64,000 nucleotides of DNA from Zhengitettix transpicula (GCA_037074705.1 CM073594.1:78555009-78619008); one strand, 5' to 3'. Numbered from the stretch's first letter, positions 1 through 11,399 are shown. The notes: generated by a model from the letters alone, not told the origin. Numbers and translations are program-made.

Positions 1-295
1 GTAAGCTTTCATTTAAACCAGCATCAATAGCGTCAGTGTTTGGAGCATTTACGCATTCAAATTCCCCTCCCCGACCTAACACGTCTGCATCTAACTTCAA
101 ATAAACCAGGATGATGAATGACCGTACTTTATTTAACAGCTGGAGAATTCTCATCTAAATACGCGTCTCTAAAAATCACGATGAATTAAAGTAGCGAAAT
201 TATCACTGACTATCTAAAAATGATCCGGGTACCATAAGGAATAAACAAATACAACCTTTAACTAATCAAAGATTGAATTCATTCCTGGTGAAGTT
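1..295 (-). repeat. Dispersed repeat B (GGTACC-type), copy 1, cut by window edge
   Basis: The block at about 61-165 (CCCTCCCCGACCTAA, then a segment reading CATCTAACTTCAAATAAACC) recurs at about 51841-51905 in the same orientation and, reverse-complemented, at about 62925-62985. It is followed by AT-rich text with CGGGTACC at about 227-234, the mark of the degenerate GGTACC repeats seen in the other copies. The CCCGGG terminus present in the 62704-63086 copy would lie left of position 1. No coding potential is seen. Homology was judged by eye. Confidence 0.6.
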
Positions 296-350
296 GTTCA
301 ATAAATAGTTCTCGGAATTCACACGGATTTTGCATATTTACATTTACAAG

Positions 351-413
351 CAACGTTTCGAAGATATCTTCGCCTAGAAGATGACGACAGTGCATTCAGC
401 CGTCGAAACGTTG
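351..413 (+). other. Hairpin with hammerhead-ribozyme-like core (degenerate)
   Basis: CAACGTTTCG at 351-360 pairs with CGAAACGTTG at 404-413. Inside it, CTAGAAGA (374-381; compare the hammerhead core CTGANGA with one extra A) is followed by an imperfect stem GACGAC/GCCGTC (383-388 and 399-404) and then GAAAC (405-409). That order, CTGANGA then stem II then GAAA, is the hammerhead core order reported for Penelope-like elements. Because the core is mutated, activity is doubtful. A simple palindromic MITE core is the alternative. Confidence 0.35.
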
Positions 414-425
414 CGTGTAAATATA

Positions 426-1736
426 CCACTGTGAACAAAAAATAAGGGGAATTTATTTATAAAATATAAATTCTTTATTTATGCTTCCAAATCAATTTCA
501 TCCCCTTCAAAGTAATCCCGTCCGATAAAACGCACTTTTTTCAACGCTTTTTCCAGTCCTCCAAACAGTCGGAATAGTCCTTTTCCGGTATAGCCTTCAA
601 GACCTTCTTCGATTCGGTTTTTATCTCCTCAATCGTGTCAAAACGGCGTCCCCGCATTGGCCTTTTGAGTTTGCTGAATAGCCAGAAGTCGCACAGAGCC
701 AAATCAGGCGAATACGGTGGTTGCGGAACGATATGAGTCGAGTTTTTGGCAAAAAAAGTCGCGAAGAACCAATGCAGTATGACATGGGGCATTATCGTGA
801 TGAAGGAACCAAGAGTTGTTCGCCCATAATTCCGGCCGTTTCAGACGAATAGCTTCACGCAAACGACGCATAATGGTCAAATAATATTATTTGTTGACAG
901 TTTGGCCCGGCGGAAGGAATTCATAGTGCACCACACCACGATAATCAAAGAAAACTGTCAATATGACCTTGATTTTCGATCGACTTTGCCGTGGTCTTTT
1001 CGGTCTTGCTTCACCTTTTGCACGATATTCGCTGGATTGGTCGGTGGTTTCAGGGTCGTATGCGTAAATCCAAGTCTCGTTTCCAGTAATGATGCATTTC
1101 AAGTGGTCCTGATAGTCAGACAGCAAAGTTTCACACACATCAACGAGACGCTTTTTTTCCAAAAATTGAGCGATTTTGGCACCAATCGAGACTTGACGCG
1201 TTTGAGACACAAAACATTCTTCAAAATGGTTTGGACTGAGCCAAATGATATTCCAACACTATCAGGGAGATCTATAATTGTCCATCGACGATTTTCAAGC
1301 ACCAAATCTTTGATTTTTTGGACGTGGCCCTCGTCGGTAGACGTTGATGGTCGTCCAGAGCGCGGTTCGTCTTCAACGCGTTCTCGGCCTTCTTTGAACT
1401 CGTTGTACCACTTGTAAACGTTTTTCTGTGCCACAGTTTGATCACCAAAGGCCTTCCGCAACATTTTCAACGTGTCCGCACAAGAATATTCGTTCCGCAA
1501 ACAAAATTTGATGCAAGTTCTTTGCTCAACAAAATCACCCATTGCAAAAATCGAAAAATTCACATTTGGTTGTTTACAAAAACACGTGTCACTTGGAGAT
1601 AATTAAACCTTTTAACAAACAGACGCTTGGAAAATATTATAGACAGTCCTACCAACCTAGGGAAAAAAAATTACCGGCCATTTTAATACCCGGGAGTTTC
1701 AAATGACAATTTCACCTTACTTTTTGATCACAGTGG
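426..1736 (-). mobile_element. Mariner element M1 (1.31 kb), TA target duplication
   Basis: The terminal inverted repeats begin CCACTGTGA(A/T)CAAAAA(G/A)TAAGG at both ends and are flanked by TA at 424-425 and 1737-1738. The 1311-bp length is normal for mariner. The same family occurs as M2 at 49097-50403 in the opposite orientation, with near-identical internal sequence. The element interrupts a MITE, whose two arms flank it. Confidence 0.9.
479..1563 (-). pseudogene. Broken mariner transposase of M1
   Basis: A DD34D-type Tc1/mariner transposase that would cut and reinsert the element at TA sites. The N-terminal helix-turn-helix part is open from 1563 to 1099 ([17 protein letters not shown] linker). 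The central part, with the first catalytic Asp in GNETWIYAYD, is open in a different frame from 1210 to 887. The third Asp lies in PDLALCDFWLF in the 792-541 piece. There are therefore at least two frameshifts. The start is also damaged: where M2 reads AAAATGAAT, M1 reads AAATGTGAAT, leaving GTG in frame. The terminal codons and TAA at 481-479 are still visible. The protein cannot be made intact. Confidence 0.88.
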
Positions 1737-1781
1737 TAAATATGCAAAACCTGTCTGAATTCCGAGAACTATTTATTGAAC

Positions 1782-1919
1782 ATTTAACTAATTAGAGACC
1801 AAAAGTATAGCTGGTACCCTGAGAAAATAAAAATTTCACCTGGTAACTTAAGAAAGTCAAAAATACTCCGGGTGACCTTTTGGGAACCACGTCCACCTAC
1901 ACGTTGAAGGACATGAAAT
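1782..1919. repeat. GGTACC-type degenerate tandem repeat
   Basis: Repeated degenerate units such as GCTGGTACCCTGAGAAAAT, TTCACCTGGTAACTTAAG and ATACTCCGGGTGACC follow each other at about 30-45 bp spacing. The same units occur at 11400-11640, 51960-52110 and, reversed, at 62704-62830. They are non-coding. Confidence 0.55.
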
Positions 1920-3290
1920 TTTATTAACCACCACGGTTAATGCGAGAATTAAAGTCAGCGACTCATACAACTCTGAAATCGCCACGAATCTCTGTCTTTT
2001 TTGCATTATTTTTCATGTAAACCCCTTCTACCACCACCCTTACGGTAAGGGTGCTTCCCTCTCTTCCCTTTTAAGGTTGAAATATACACTTAAAGCTTCT
2101 TGAATGACACTATCAAATGCAGCTTATTTTATTCCACGCTCTTGATGGCCATTTACGAATATTTTTAAAATTCCACACAGTAAGCCCACCCCGAGAGGTG
2201 GTAGGTGTGTCTTAACCCCTCGGTGTTTGTTCCTGGATCGTAAGAAACGTGTGTATAATAAAGTTTGGTAGAAATTTCTGTACGCGTTTAAGATTGTACG
2301 CTTCGCCCATTCCACCCTCACTCTACGGGTTGAAATGCATCTTAACCAGTATCGTAAATGTCAGAATTAAACTCAGTGACTTCTATAACCCTAGATTTTA
2401 TACCAATCTCTGTTGTTTTTATGTAACGCCCCTCCACCCTTATCCTTAGTTGTTTTGACTGCCCATGCTGTAAGGGGTTGAAATTATACGCTAAAAACAT
2501 CTGATGAAAAGACTAACAATCTCATCGACCCCGAAAACTAATTATTCTTCTCCTTCTAGTCCCAGTAGAGGGGCTGGACGGGAGTTGAAATATTCAAACA
2601 TGCTAAAACAGACGATTTCAGTCGGATAAATATTTTTAGGGGTCAAAGAGATTGATAGTGTTTCTAACGATATTATCTGTGTATAGTTTCAACCCCTTGC
2701 AGCTTGTACACCTTAGAATGGGGGTGAGAGGGGCGTTACAAGAAAATAACACGAATATAACCGAGGTTGGAGTCAAATCCAGGGTTATGTATGTCGCTGA
2801 GTTTTATTATGACATTCAACTTGCCATTTAACCCCCGGGGGCGAGGGTGGGTGGGGGAGAAAATTTAAACGGCCGATATTTGCGTCGAATACGTACGTTG
2901 GTAGTATTTCTACCGATGTTGGTTGCGTATAATATCAACCCCTTTCGGCATGGGATGGGAGCACCCTTAGGGGTGGGGTGGAGGGGCGTTACAACCGCGA
3001 TTCGAGTCAAATCCGGGGTTATAGATGTCGCTAAGTTTAATTATGACGTTCAACTTTCTGTTCAACCCACAGGGTCGGGGGTTGACGAGGATGGAAATTT
3101 TCAAACTTGTTAGCCAATATATTGTATCTTTTTCGGGGTCAATGAGCTCAACCCCTTTCGACATATAGGAGGTGAGCACATTTAGGCGTCGAGGTACGTT
3201 ACATAAAAATAACGCATAATCAATCGAGATTGGAGTCAAATATACGGTTATGGATAAATGACATCCCGGGCAAATCCAGCACCCAGCTAG
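1920..3290. repeat. Array of ~275-bp repeats (family A) with a CCCGGG...CTAG terminus
   Basis: Degenerate units share blocks such as GTTACATAAAAATAACGC, ATTGGAGTCAAAT, GGGGTTATGGATGTCGCT, CGGCCGATATTTGCGTCGAA and AACCCCTTTCGGCATG. Units in 1920-2600 are in one orientation and those in about 2610-3260 in the other, so the array contains an inversion. It ends in CCCGGG (3265-3270), a short spacer and CTAG (3287-3290), after which unrelated AT-rich DNA starts. Related arrays are at 47250-48105, 52190-52575 and 60193-60640. Short open frames here do not line up between units and are not credible genes. Confidence 0.7.
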
Positions 3291-4312
3291 TTGTAAATAA
3301 AATTAAAATAATTAAATCATTTTGTAATTGTTCTTTTAAAACTTTATAAATATATGTTATTAATTTCTAAATTGTAGATTAAACCTGAAGTGGTCCTAAA
3401 AAATTGCAAACCGTTGTTTAAAAATGTTTTGTTAATAAATATAATTCTCTGTCAAGTTCATATATTTGTTTAATTAAACTACATTGTTTTCTTAATAGTA
3501 GAATTGGAAATAAAATCCTGTGTTAGGTAGTAAATATCCTTTCATATTTTATTCAAGCACATTTATTAGATAAACGTACTTTAAAGATGCTAAAAAATCT
3601 TGAAATTAAAAATGTTGCACACTGCTTTTCGGAATAATCAGTGTATTGAGCAATCGATACCTGCTAAAAGAGTGCGCAATTATACAACTCATTTATGTAA
3701 AATAAACCTTGAATAAATTTTTATATATTTTTGATTATGGAATCCAACATGAGCATCGAATTGAACAGTACTAATTGTACTGAAACTTAATAAACTAATT
3801 GTAATTGTAAAGACGTCCTGAAAATGTTAATACTTTACCATAATTTTATGTAAAAATAGTAATTTACAAAACAAATATTATTCATTGAATATGTAGACTA
3901 ATTTTATACTGAAACTATGCAACGTAGAATGAGATCTTTTATAGAGTGACAGGGAGGCTCAGCATGGGTGTAATGCAGATGTGAGTTCTATAACCGATTT
4001 TTCACCCTAAATTATTCCAGAAAGACCTAAATGACGATGAATTTGTAATGAGAGAAAAGTATTTTTCTTAACAGGCGATTAATTAACCGTATTCTTTTTA
4101 ATACTGAAATTACCAGTAAGAGCTGTATCGTAATATCATAAAATGCATCATGCAATACGTCGAGAAAAAGACTAGAAGTAAATCAGTGGAATATTAAAAT
4201 ACAGAGATAGCATTGTTGATGCATAATAATCTATGGAGTTGCTAACTATTCATTTCACCGTATATATCTGTATCGATATTGAAATTCATGCCAATTTATG
4301 TTCTCCCTCTCA
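3291..4312. other. AT-rich spacer, nothing recognised
   Basis: Very AT-rich DNA without long open frames, repeats or RNA-like structure that could be assigned by reading. Confidence 0.6.
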
Positions 4313-5985
4313 CGTACGGACTACAGTATCTGGAAGATAGCAAAAACAAACAACAAATCCTCCGTTAAGAAAAACAAATAATGACTGGTCCAGAACTGAT
4401 CAAGAAAAGGCAGAACTGTTTGCTCAACATTTCGCCAAAGTCTTAACACCACACTCAGTCGAACCAAACGATGAAGTAAAGCGCCTGCTAGATGCACCTC
4501 TGCAGCTGTCACTGCCTATTAAAAACTTTTCCAGAGATAGACACTGAAATTCAACATCTTAATCAAAAGAAAGCGCCAGGTTATCATCTAATAACAGGAA
4601 AGGTCCTCGCCGAGTTACCGAAAACAGCAATAATATTCCTAAGAAATCTATTCAACTCCATCTTACGTTTTAAATACTGGCCTGCACCACTAAAATTTGC
4701 ACAGGTAATAATAATACTAAAACCTGGTAAACCCGCCGAAGAAGTCTCATCATATCTCCCAATCAGATTTCTAAATTATTGGAGTAACTTTTACTAAAAA
4801 GATTAAATGAAACTGATTCACTAGAGAACTGGATCCCGAATCACCAATTTGGATTCAGAAAGTACCACTCCACAATTCAACAATTCCATCGAGCAGTAAA
4901 TATAATTTCCACGACCTTTCAAACAAATCTTATTGTCCATCAGTTTTTACAGATATACAGCAGGCTTTTGACAAGGTCTGGCACGATGGGCTCCTACTCA
5001 AGATAAAGTCATCTCTGTCAAGCGAAATTTACCTACTTATGATGTCATACTTGTCCGACAGATTCTTCCAATTAAAATATGGTCAATGCTATTCTATAAT
5101 CAATCCAATTACTTCCGGTGTACCCCAGGGAAGTGTGCTGGGACCTATACTATAACAGTTATATACAAGCACTTTTGCTGACGACACCGTCCTCCTATCT
5201 CAACATACCGACCCACACATGGCCTCCAGAAACCTTCGAACCCATCTATCCCTTCTCCAAGTATGGCTCAATAAATGGCGGATCAAAGTCAATGAAGTGA
5301 AAAGCACACAAGTCAACTTCACACTAAACCGTTCAGAATGTCCATCAGTGTCCCTAAACAATATAGAAATCCCACAATCAAACGAAGTTCGCTATCTGGG
5401 TCTACATTTGGACAAGAAACTAACGTGGAAAAAATATATATTAAAAAAAAGGAAGGAATCCGACCTGCGACTGAGAAAAATGTACTGGGCACTGGGCAGA
5501 AAATCGTGTTTATCGCTTGAAAACAAAATCTTACTCTACAAAGCTATAATAAAACCAATTTGGACATGTGGGATTGAGCTATGGGGCTGCTCTTGCAAAT
5601 CCAACGTCAACATCATCCAACGATTTCAATCTAAAACACTCAGAATGCTTGTAAATGCACCTTGGTACGTCAGTAATCGAACTTTACATACGGACCTCGG
5701 AATTCCAACCGTTCAAGAAGAATGCACCAACCACTTCCTGCGTCTCCAACTTCACCTAAATGAACTAGCGTCCACCCTGCAACATGACCCTCCCTACAGA
5801 AGACTCCAGAACAAGAAATGGCCGAAGGATCTGAAAGCAATATAAGTTCACAATCCGAATAACGTCTTTGGATTGGTATCCGCTCACGTTATTGCATTAT
5901 TGTGTCATCACATTAACTCATGGAACATGTATTATATAGTTCTGATTGTTAATTTTCTAATAAAAATATATAAAATATATATTTA
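4313..5985 (+). pseudogene. Jockey-like non-LTR retrotransposon, 5'-truncated reverse transcriptase
   Basis: This copies RNA into DNA at nicked target sites when intact. Reading across frames, the order is the usual one: a linker (ARTDQEKAELFAQHFAKV-like, about 4390-4440), QKKAPGYHLITGKVL (about 4567), ILKPGKPAEEVSSY (about 4715), FTDIQQAFDKVWHDG (about 4945), SGVPQGSVLGP (about 5115), the catalytic FADDTVLLS (about 5176-5200), then the thumb with VRYLGLHLDKKLTWK (about 5386). The C-terminal 208 codons are open from 5219 to 5845. At least three frameshifts or stops separate the pieces. The endonuclease domain is missing, as is usual for 5'-truncated copies. The 3' end is A-rich (AATAAAAATATATAAAATAT). 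A second copy lies at 61809-62703. Confidence 0.85.
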
Positions 5986-6372
5986 CTCCTATGATTTCAT
6001 ATGGCTCTGAGGAATATGCAGAAAGATTTGGAAAAGTGGCATTCCAAAGAATCTGCAATAAACTTCAAGGGAGAATAATGAGATCATACAGAACAACAGC
6101 TACAGAATCATTGACGATAATATGTCTCAAGCCCTCACTTGATCTTGCCAAGAAGCAGCAAGAAGATTCGTAGGGTGGAACATGGCGAGAGCCATTCAGA
6201 TACTAGGACTATATGGAGAGCCTATAAATAAAGAATTAACCAAAGAAGGAATACAATACTGGGTTAAGAATGGAATAAAAGATGGACACAGTGTGGAAGT
6301 GCAGATGTCTACATGAAATAGCACCTACAATGCTGATTGTTAATTTTCTAATTAAAATAAAAAATAAAATTT
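5986..6372 (+). other. Segment between two copies of a retrotransposon 3' tail
   Basis: The tail motif CTGATTGTTAATTTTCTAAT at about 5942 recurs at about 6333, again followed by an A-rich run. Between them lies a stretch with an open reading of about 50 codons (RRFVGWNMARAIQILG..., about 6160-6316, ending TGA) that matches no family I recognise. It may be a 3'-transduced flank or part of a second element. Confidence 0.4.
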
Positions 6373-7609
6373 ATGTTCTGAGGTGAAGCTGGACTATTGT
6401 TAATGTACTCATTTTGAATTTTTGAGAACCGATTCCCTTTATTGTTTCCCCTCAATTTTCATGTCCAAATTGGGTTTCTATTGTTTACTGTGAAATTTTT
6501 GAACATAAAAGTCCATTATCATCGTTTTAGATATTAGAAAAAAAATTGAATCCGTCAATTAGTCTTCAGACAAAGATAAATTCAACCGAGTCCCTAATGA
6601 GTCGTTAATGACCTCAGATGTTAATGCGAATGTAATTAAATATATTTGAAAAAAAATTGAAACTGTAGAGATGAATTTTATTTAGCTGTTGCTGGAAGCA
6701 AGTGTTACTGGAGTGGAAATTGCAGTGGGTGTGTGACGTCAGGATCCGTGAGAAGTACCCATCTCCGTATTTGTCCGTCCGTGGGCTCAAGGACAGGACA
6801 AGCATTATCTAGCTGTGATCCCAACTGCTTCGTAATGATTTATTTAAAACTACGATTGGGCTTTTTGCCATATAAAACATCGCACGAGTTGTCGTTTATT
6901 AGCCGTTTTTATTATTATACTATGATATGGATATCAATAAATGCATTGAGCATTCCTTCAGTATCTCAAAGATTTCGTTACATCTGATATATGCTAAGAG
7001 TTATATTCTCTATCGTGAAATTTGAATGGCTGATTTTATTTTTGCAATACCTGGTAATTAACAGAAATTGTCATTAAATAGTAATCGACTTTACAGATCA
7101 ATAACTACATATTTGACCACGTAGCACATGCATTGATCTTCAAATAAAAACCGCTTATAAGATTAACAATTTCATTCCGCTAGAATTTTATTATTCCCAC
7201 ACGTGATATCTTCGCCTTGTGACGTGTGAGCTTCCGTGTTCCAATGACTTCGAGAGTTATGCCGGCGGTAGCTTAGCTACTGGTAGTGTCTCCCTTGCCG
7301 GACAGGTCTTCGTGAGGTGGGATGAGTGCTGGGCCAACGAACCGCTTCGTAAAATCCAAAATGTTATGATCACCAAATAAGATTACCCTCGGAAAATGGA
7401 CAGGAGAAACGGATGATGAACCGGCATCTCTATAGAAAGGAAGATTTGGTACCTTGAGCTAGCGACACACACAGTCCGTCTCATAGGAAAGGTGACTGAT
7501 GTGAAATAAAATACAAGACGTTGCTTATTTTTATGTAAAATACTTTCCTTGTGAGTCAACCCTGAAATTGTCAAATCATGGTCCTAACCTTCTTGATATC
7601 TGACATCAT
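6373..7609. other. Spacer with a GC-rich island, unassigned
   Basis: Mostly AT-rich sequence with no credible gene. At about 7200-7345 there is an abrupt GC-rich block (GAGTTATGCCGGCGGTAGC, then GGTCTTCGTGAGGTGGG) unlike its surroundings. It looks like a repeat fragment, but no family could be assigned. Confidence 0.4.
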
Positions 7610-8430
7610 GCGAAACGCATTCCTTTCATTGCCGTATTCAATTTTGGAAATAACCCGAAGTTTCACGAAGACAAATCAGCTGAATAAGGAGGATGTTCAA
7701 GCACAATGATACGTTTTAGAGCCAAGAAATCGCGTATGATTATGCATTTGGGCATTGTCGTGCAACAGACACCATGATTCCGCTATTCAGGTCGGGCCCG
7801 AACAATCTTCACCCATTAACAAATTAAAACACCCAAGTAGTAATCTGCATTCACCATTTGACCTTTCGGAGTGAATTACTTATGGATAATCCCTTATGAA
7901 TCAAAGAAAACAGCAAGTGTCCTGACACGGTTTTACTGCAATGCCTTCGAGAATTTGGGCTTTTCCATTCCGAGCTTTGGCGCTTTGTACTGAAAACACC
8001 ATGTTTCATCACCTGCGACGATGCAAGGCATGAAGTTTGGGTCCCTTCATGTCTCATGCTGTGTTCCACTGTGCAATCTTTTTTATCTGTCAGTGAGCGA
8101 GTGGGGCACACAACGACAACAGATCTTCTTTTTGCCAAAAATACAGTTATAGCGTGACACAAATTTGTTTTAGGAATCCCAGTGAATTCCTCAATTAACC
8201 TGGTAGATGCACGATGATCATTTACAAGAATTTCAGTCACTTTTTTAACATTTTCTTCGACATCTTCATTATTCTCTCCACCAACGCGAAACATTACATA
8301 TCACTTAAAGAATTGCTTCACTACCATAAACAGTCTGTAACGTTTCAAAAGTGTCTGTGGAACTTTTTCCCAATTTACAACAATACTTCATGTTCGCAAC
8401 TTTGCTCCACTGTTACTTTCATGGCCGAAG
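7610..8430 (-). pseudogene. Decayed mariner-like transposase M4
   Basis: Read on the minus strand, the N-terminal text (KLGKSSTDTFETLQTVYG, about 8390-8330) is the mariner helix-turn-helix. The next open part (8294-7851) continues the DNA-binding region. Downstream, LLHDNAQMHNHTRFL (about 7775-7730) carries the second catalytic Asp and VLEHPPYSADL (about 7705-7670) leads to the third, whose Asp is lost in a damaged stretch. Several frameshifts and stops separate these pieces. It differs clearly from M1/M2 and from M3. No clean terminal inverted repeat or TA duplication could be fixed by eye. Confidence 0.75.
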
Positions 8431-8532
8431 TTCAAAACATGCTGTCAAAGATTCAGTTATTACGAGCAGTTAAATTTAAAACGCTAGTTAATTCGTGGAT
8501 CCCTTCACAGATTGCATTTATAGTTACGCGTA

Positions 8533-8662
8533 TATAAAATCAGTCACCTTTACTGTAGAACGTACTGTGTAGTGTCAGAAGAACTGAAGAGGTAAAATAT
8601 GGACGTTGTTACAGTTCAGGAAAATCGATGGCCATTTGCGGGGAGAATGAATACCAAGGAGT
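8533..8662 (+). promoter_or_regulatory. TATA-box-like element before a short ATG frame (weak)
   Basis: TATAAAA at 8533-8539 is followed about 60 bases later by ATG at 8599. The frame MDVVTVQENRWPFAGRMNTK reaches GA|GTAAGT at about 8659, which fits a splice donor, so this could be a first exon. No downstream exon was found and the codon pattern is not compelling. Chance or a transposon promoter is equally likely. Confidence 0.2.
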
Positions 8663-9265
8663 AAGTAATATATTACAGTGGCAGAAAAAAATAGATACTA
8701 CGGTGCGATAAATAAGAGAATTACGTAGGCTGTGATGCATTTCGAATCTATAAATAATAGAATGTGCAATATCAGATCGGGTCAGCTTCTACGCTCCGCG
8801 TGAGTATAATTGAACTTGGACAGATCTCCCGGAAATATCCCACTTTTTGATTTTAGCATCAGAATTGTAAAATCTGGGATAACAAAGAGGTGTGAAATAT
8901 TTCTTTGACCTGGCTGTGCGTGCTTTGTCTTCGCCATGTGACTTACGAAGTACAAATTGGTGGAAGATTGTTAAAAATCGCAGCCATCATGGGGAGCGTG
9001 ATTTGAGAAAAGCTGACGATTGGAGCCCCAGATATCTACCCTACATTTCATGTACCATAGAGGGGCTAGGAAGAGGTAGTAGCGCGCGACAACAAGGAAG
9101 ATTGATCTCCCTCAAGACATGGTTTATAAGAAGTATTGTCCCATATAGACATGATATCGGCACGGATATTGGAGGTGTAAACATCAACAAATCCTCTTAG
9201 TTTATTCTATGAAGTTTGACTACGGTCAAATAATTGTTAAGTTAAAAGAACCTGACGTTAGGAGA
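8663..9265. other. Spacer, no recognised gene
   Basis: One GTG-initiated frame (8892-9200, 102 codons) is open on the plus strand, but it has no recognisable motif and no paralogue in the window. I do not call it a gene. Confidence 0.5.
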
Positions 9266-10017
9266 GCTAAATTAAAATGATTTAATTAATACAATACAAT
9301 AATAAAGTAATGAAAAATAACATTACTATTAAATTAATATAAAAAAGAACAATAGAATAAAAGACACGACTCTTTATGTCATGGTTTTTATGAACTGCGT
9401 GGGGCGAACCGTGATATGGCAATTTAATTTAATAAACTGAGGAATCTGGTCATTCCTATACTTTAAAATAAAACAATATTCACGATACCTGCCGGTGGAT
9501 TTCTAATGGCTGTGTCTGTTGCTGGTTGACGGCGTCGCTAACTTCTGCTGATTCTGTCGGGTCGGCGTCAGGCAGATGGTGCGTCCTCTCAACTTTGCTC
9601 AGGATCGTTTACTTCTCAGATCATGAGTTAGACCCGACTATCCTGGTCACAGACTGCCCTTAGTTGTCTTCACTGCTCCAATTTAGATTCTCAACAGATC
9701 TCGAAATTCTCAAGTTCGCCAATCGCTGCTAATTTTGTTCGGATATAATTTGTTAGCTTCAGTCAAGATTGCAACCATTGAAATCTGTCGTATTTCCCTC
9801 AAAACGGATGACAAACTTTGGTGTCCCGTCTGCCAAACAGATGTTTCCGGGTTTCAATTTGTTACGGCTAATAATTTCGACCGTCTCTCGAAGCTGTCAG
9901 TTACCCTTTTTGTCTGCGGATTCATTGTATCGTCTTCCTTTGTCCCAAAACGGACGCAGGCCACCTTTGAGACCAACATCTAACCAAACACCACCTTCCG
10001 CCTCCAAATAACTCCCT
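9266..10017 (-). repeat. LTR-like dispersed repeat, copy 1 (~750 bp)
   Basis: Collinear with 22040-22848, sharing many blocks: GGATTTCTAATGGCTGTGTCT, AGGATCGTTTACT, GTTAGACCC, CAAATCACTGCTAAT-like, TGCCAAA(C/T)AGA and TCGAAGCT(G/A)TCAGT. Homology stops at CTCCAAATAACT. One part (TCATGGTTTTTATGAACTG) resembles the TCAGGGTCTCTACTGGGTTTGATAA-type segment of the LTRs elsewhere in the window, which suggests an LTR lying in the minus orientation. No coding capacity is present. Confidence 0.6.
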
Positions 10018-11399
10018 ATACTATATAGTCAATTACGCATTTAAAAAAATTTGGAACCTACAAACTGAAAATCCAATTAATACAAAAATTCAACATCACG
10101 GAAGGAATTATTAAGCTATCGCCTTTTGCCAACTATTATTAAGTTCATCTGATGAGGTTCCAAATTAGGGACATAACGTAGTGTTGTTTTTCTATTTGGA
10201 TTGATTTCAATATCGACGTTGAAGTGGCCCTTTGATATTAAACTTGTTCTGACTTATGGGTCATTATATTTAGCTATTAACTCTTTTCGTATAGCTTGAC
10301 AAATATCGTACATGTTAGCAATTGTTACTCCCACTGATGTAATAGCGGAAGTAGGAAGCTGAAAGTGTTACAAATTTCAAATAACGGCCGGTGACTTGTA
10401 TTGACTTGGTTCTTTTATTATGCGGAAGCGATTTCACGGTGAACTAGGACACATCGACCGCACCTTGGCGTCTATATAGTGGTTTTATAACATTTCCGAA
10501 CTAATTCAAGACTGATCGAAGAAATTAGACGCCAGTGACGACGAGGCCGAGAGTTGAACAAAGGCCGTCCTGTCCTACATCTAAACCAACACGGCGTCGC
10601 TCCCATCATCAAATAATGAAGAAACATCTGACACAAAGCTGGTCTCAATTTATTTCACGTTTAATGAAGGCAGTTCACTAACGATACGATTGATTTTAGG
10701 AAATGTGAAATCAAGGACTAGTTTGTGAATTAATTTCTAAATATTGAAAATTTAACACGACTAATATTTTTCCCCTTTTTATAGCAAAACTTTTAGTTGT
10801 TATTCAATTTATGATTCGAGCTCTTACAACTGGAAATGATTCAGCGAAAATCAAATTTCTCCCCAGGCTAATGAGCGAAATATTATATATTAGGTAAAAT
10901 ACTGCTATTAATATAAAAAATTATACTAATGGTACAAAATATGATATATTATTTTTTTAATACAGTAAATCCAATGGATATGAAACATCTTCTTTTTAAA
11001 ATAGTTTATATAGGCAACTTATACATATTTAAAATTATATAGTCTGTTCCATTCATGTACACAGGTGTCCGTTTAAAATTTCAAAAATATTACTGCTTTT
11101 GCCAAATCATTGTTACATCACATTCAGAACTCAACTTAGATTCATTGTAAATTTGTTAATATATTTAAACCTGAAATAGAACTTTTACATCTCTTTGAAG
11201 AAAAATGTAGGGTTAAATTCATTATTAATACTTTATTACAAAAAAAAATTATTGAAACTAGCTGTGTGCCTGATTATTTATTTATATAATCACGAAAAAG
11301 TATTTAATTATAAATTAATGTATTCATCAAGAACTGATTTAACCTATCTATGCAGACGGGATGCTAATTTAATCAGGATAGCAAATATAAACAAATAAT
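10018..11399. other. AT-rich spacer, nothing recognised
   Basis: No assignable gene or repeat. A slightly GC-richer segment at about 10430-10620 has no open frame of note. Confidence 0.5.

Larger units (their letters stand above)
296..1781. mobile_element. MITE with ~45-bp inverted arms, split by mariner M1
   Basis: The left arm 296-340 (GTTCAATAAATAGTTCTCGG...TTTTGCATATTTA) is matched by the reverse complement of 1737-1781 with only a few mismatches. Between the left arm and the mariner lies a second, internal palindrome at 351-413. The mariner M1 (426-1736) sits inside, so the original short non-coding element was about 175 bp and M1 is the younger insertion. No transposase belongs to the MITE itself. 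Confidence 0.7.

Noticed and set aside
902..1417. 171-codon plus-strand frame over mariner M1
   Set aside because: Antisense shadow of the mariner transposase, and the equivalent antisense frame appears over M2.
2828..3239. Overlapping 60-90 codon frames on both strands in the 275-bp repeats
   Set aside because: They do not occur at matching positions in other units and carry no motif; products of GC-rich repeat composition.
8892..9200. 102-codon plus-strand frame
   Set aside because: GTG start, no recognisable family, no supporting promoter or splice signals.
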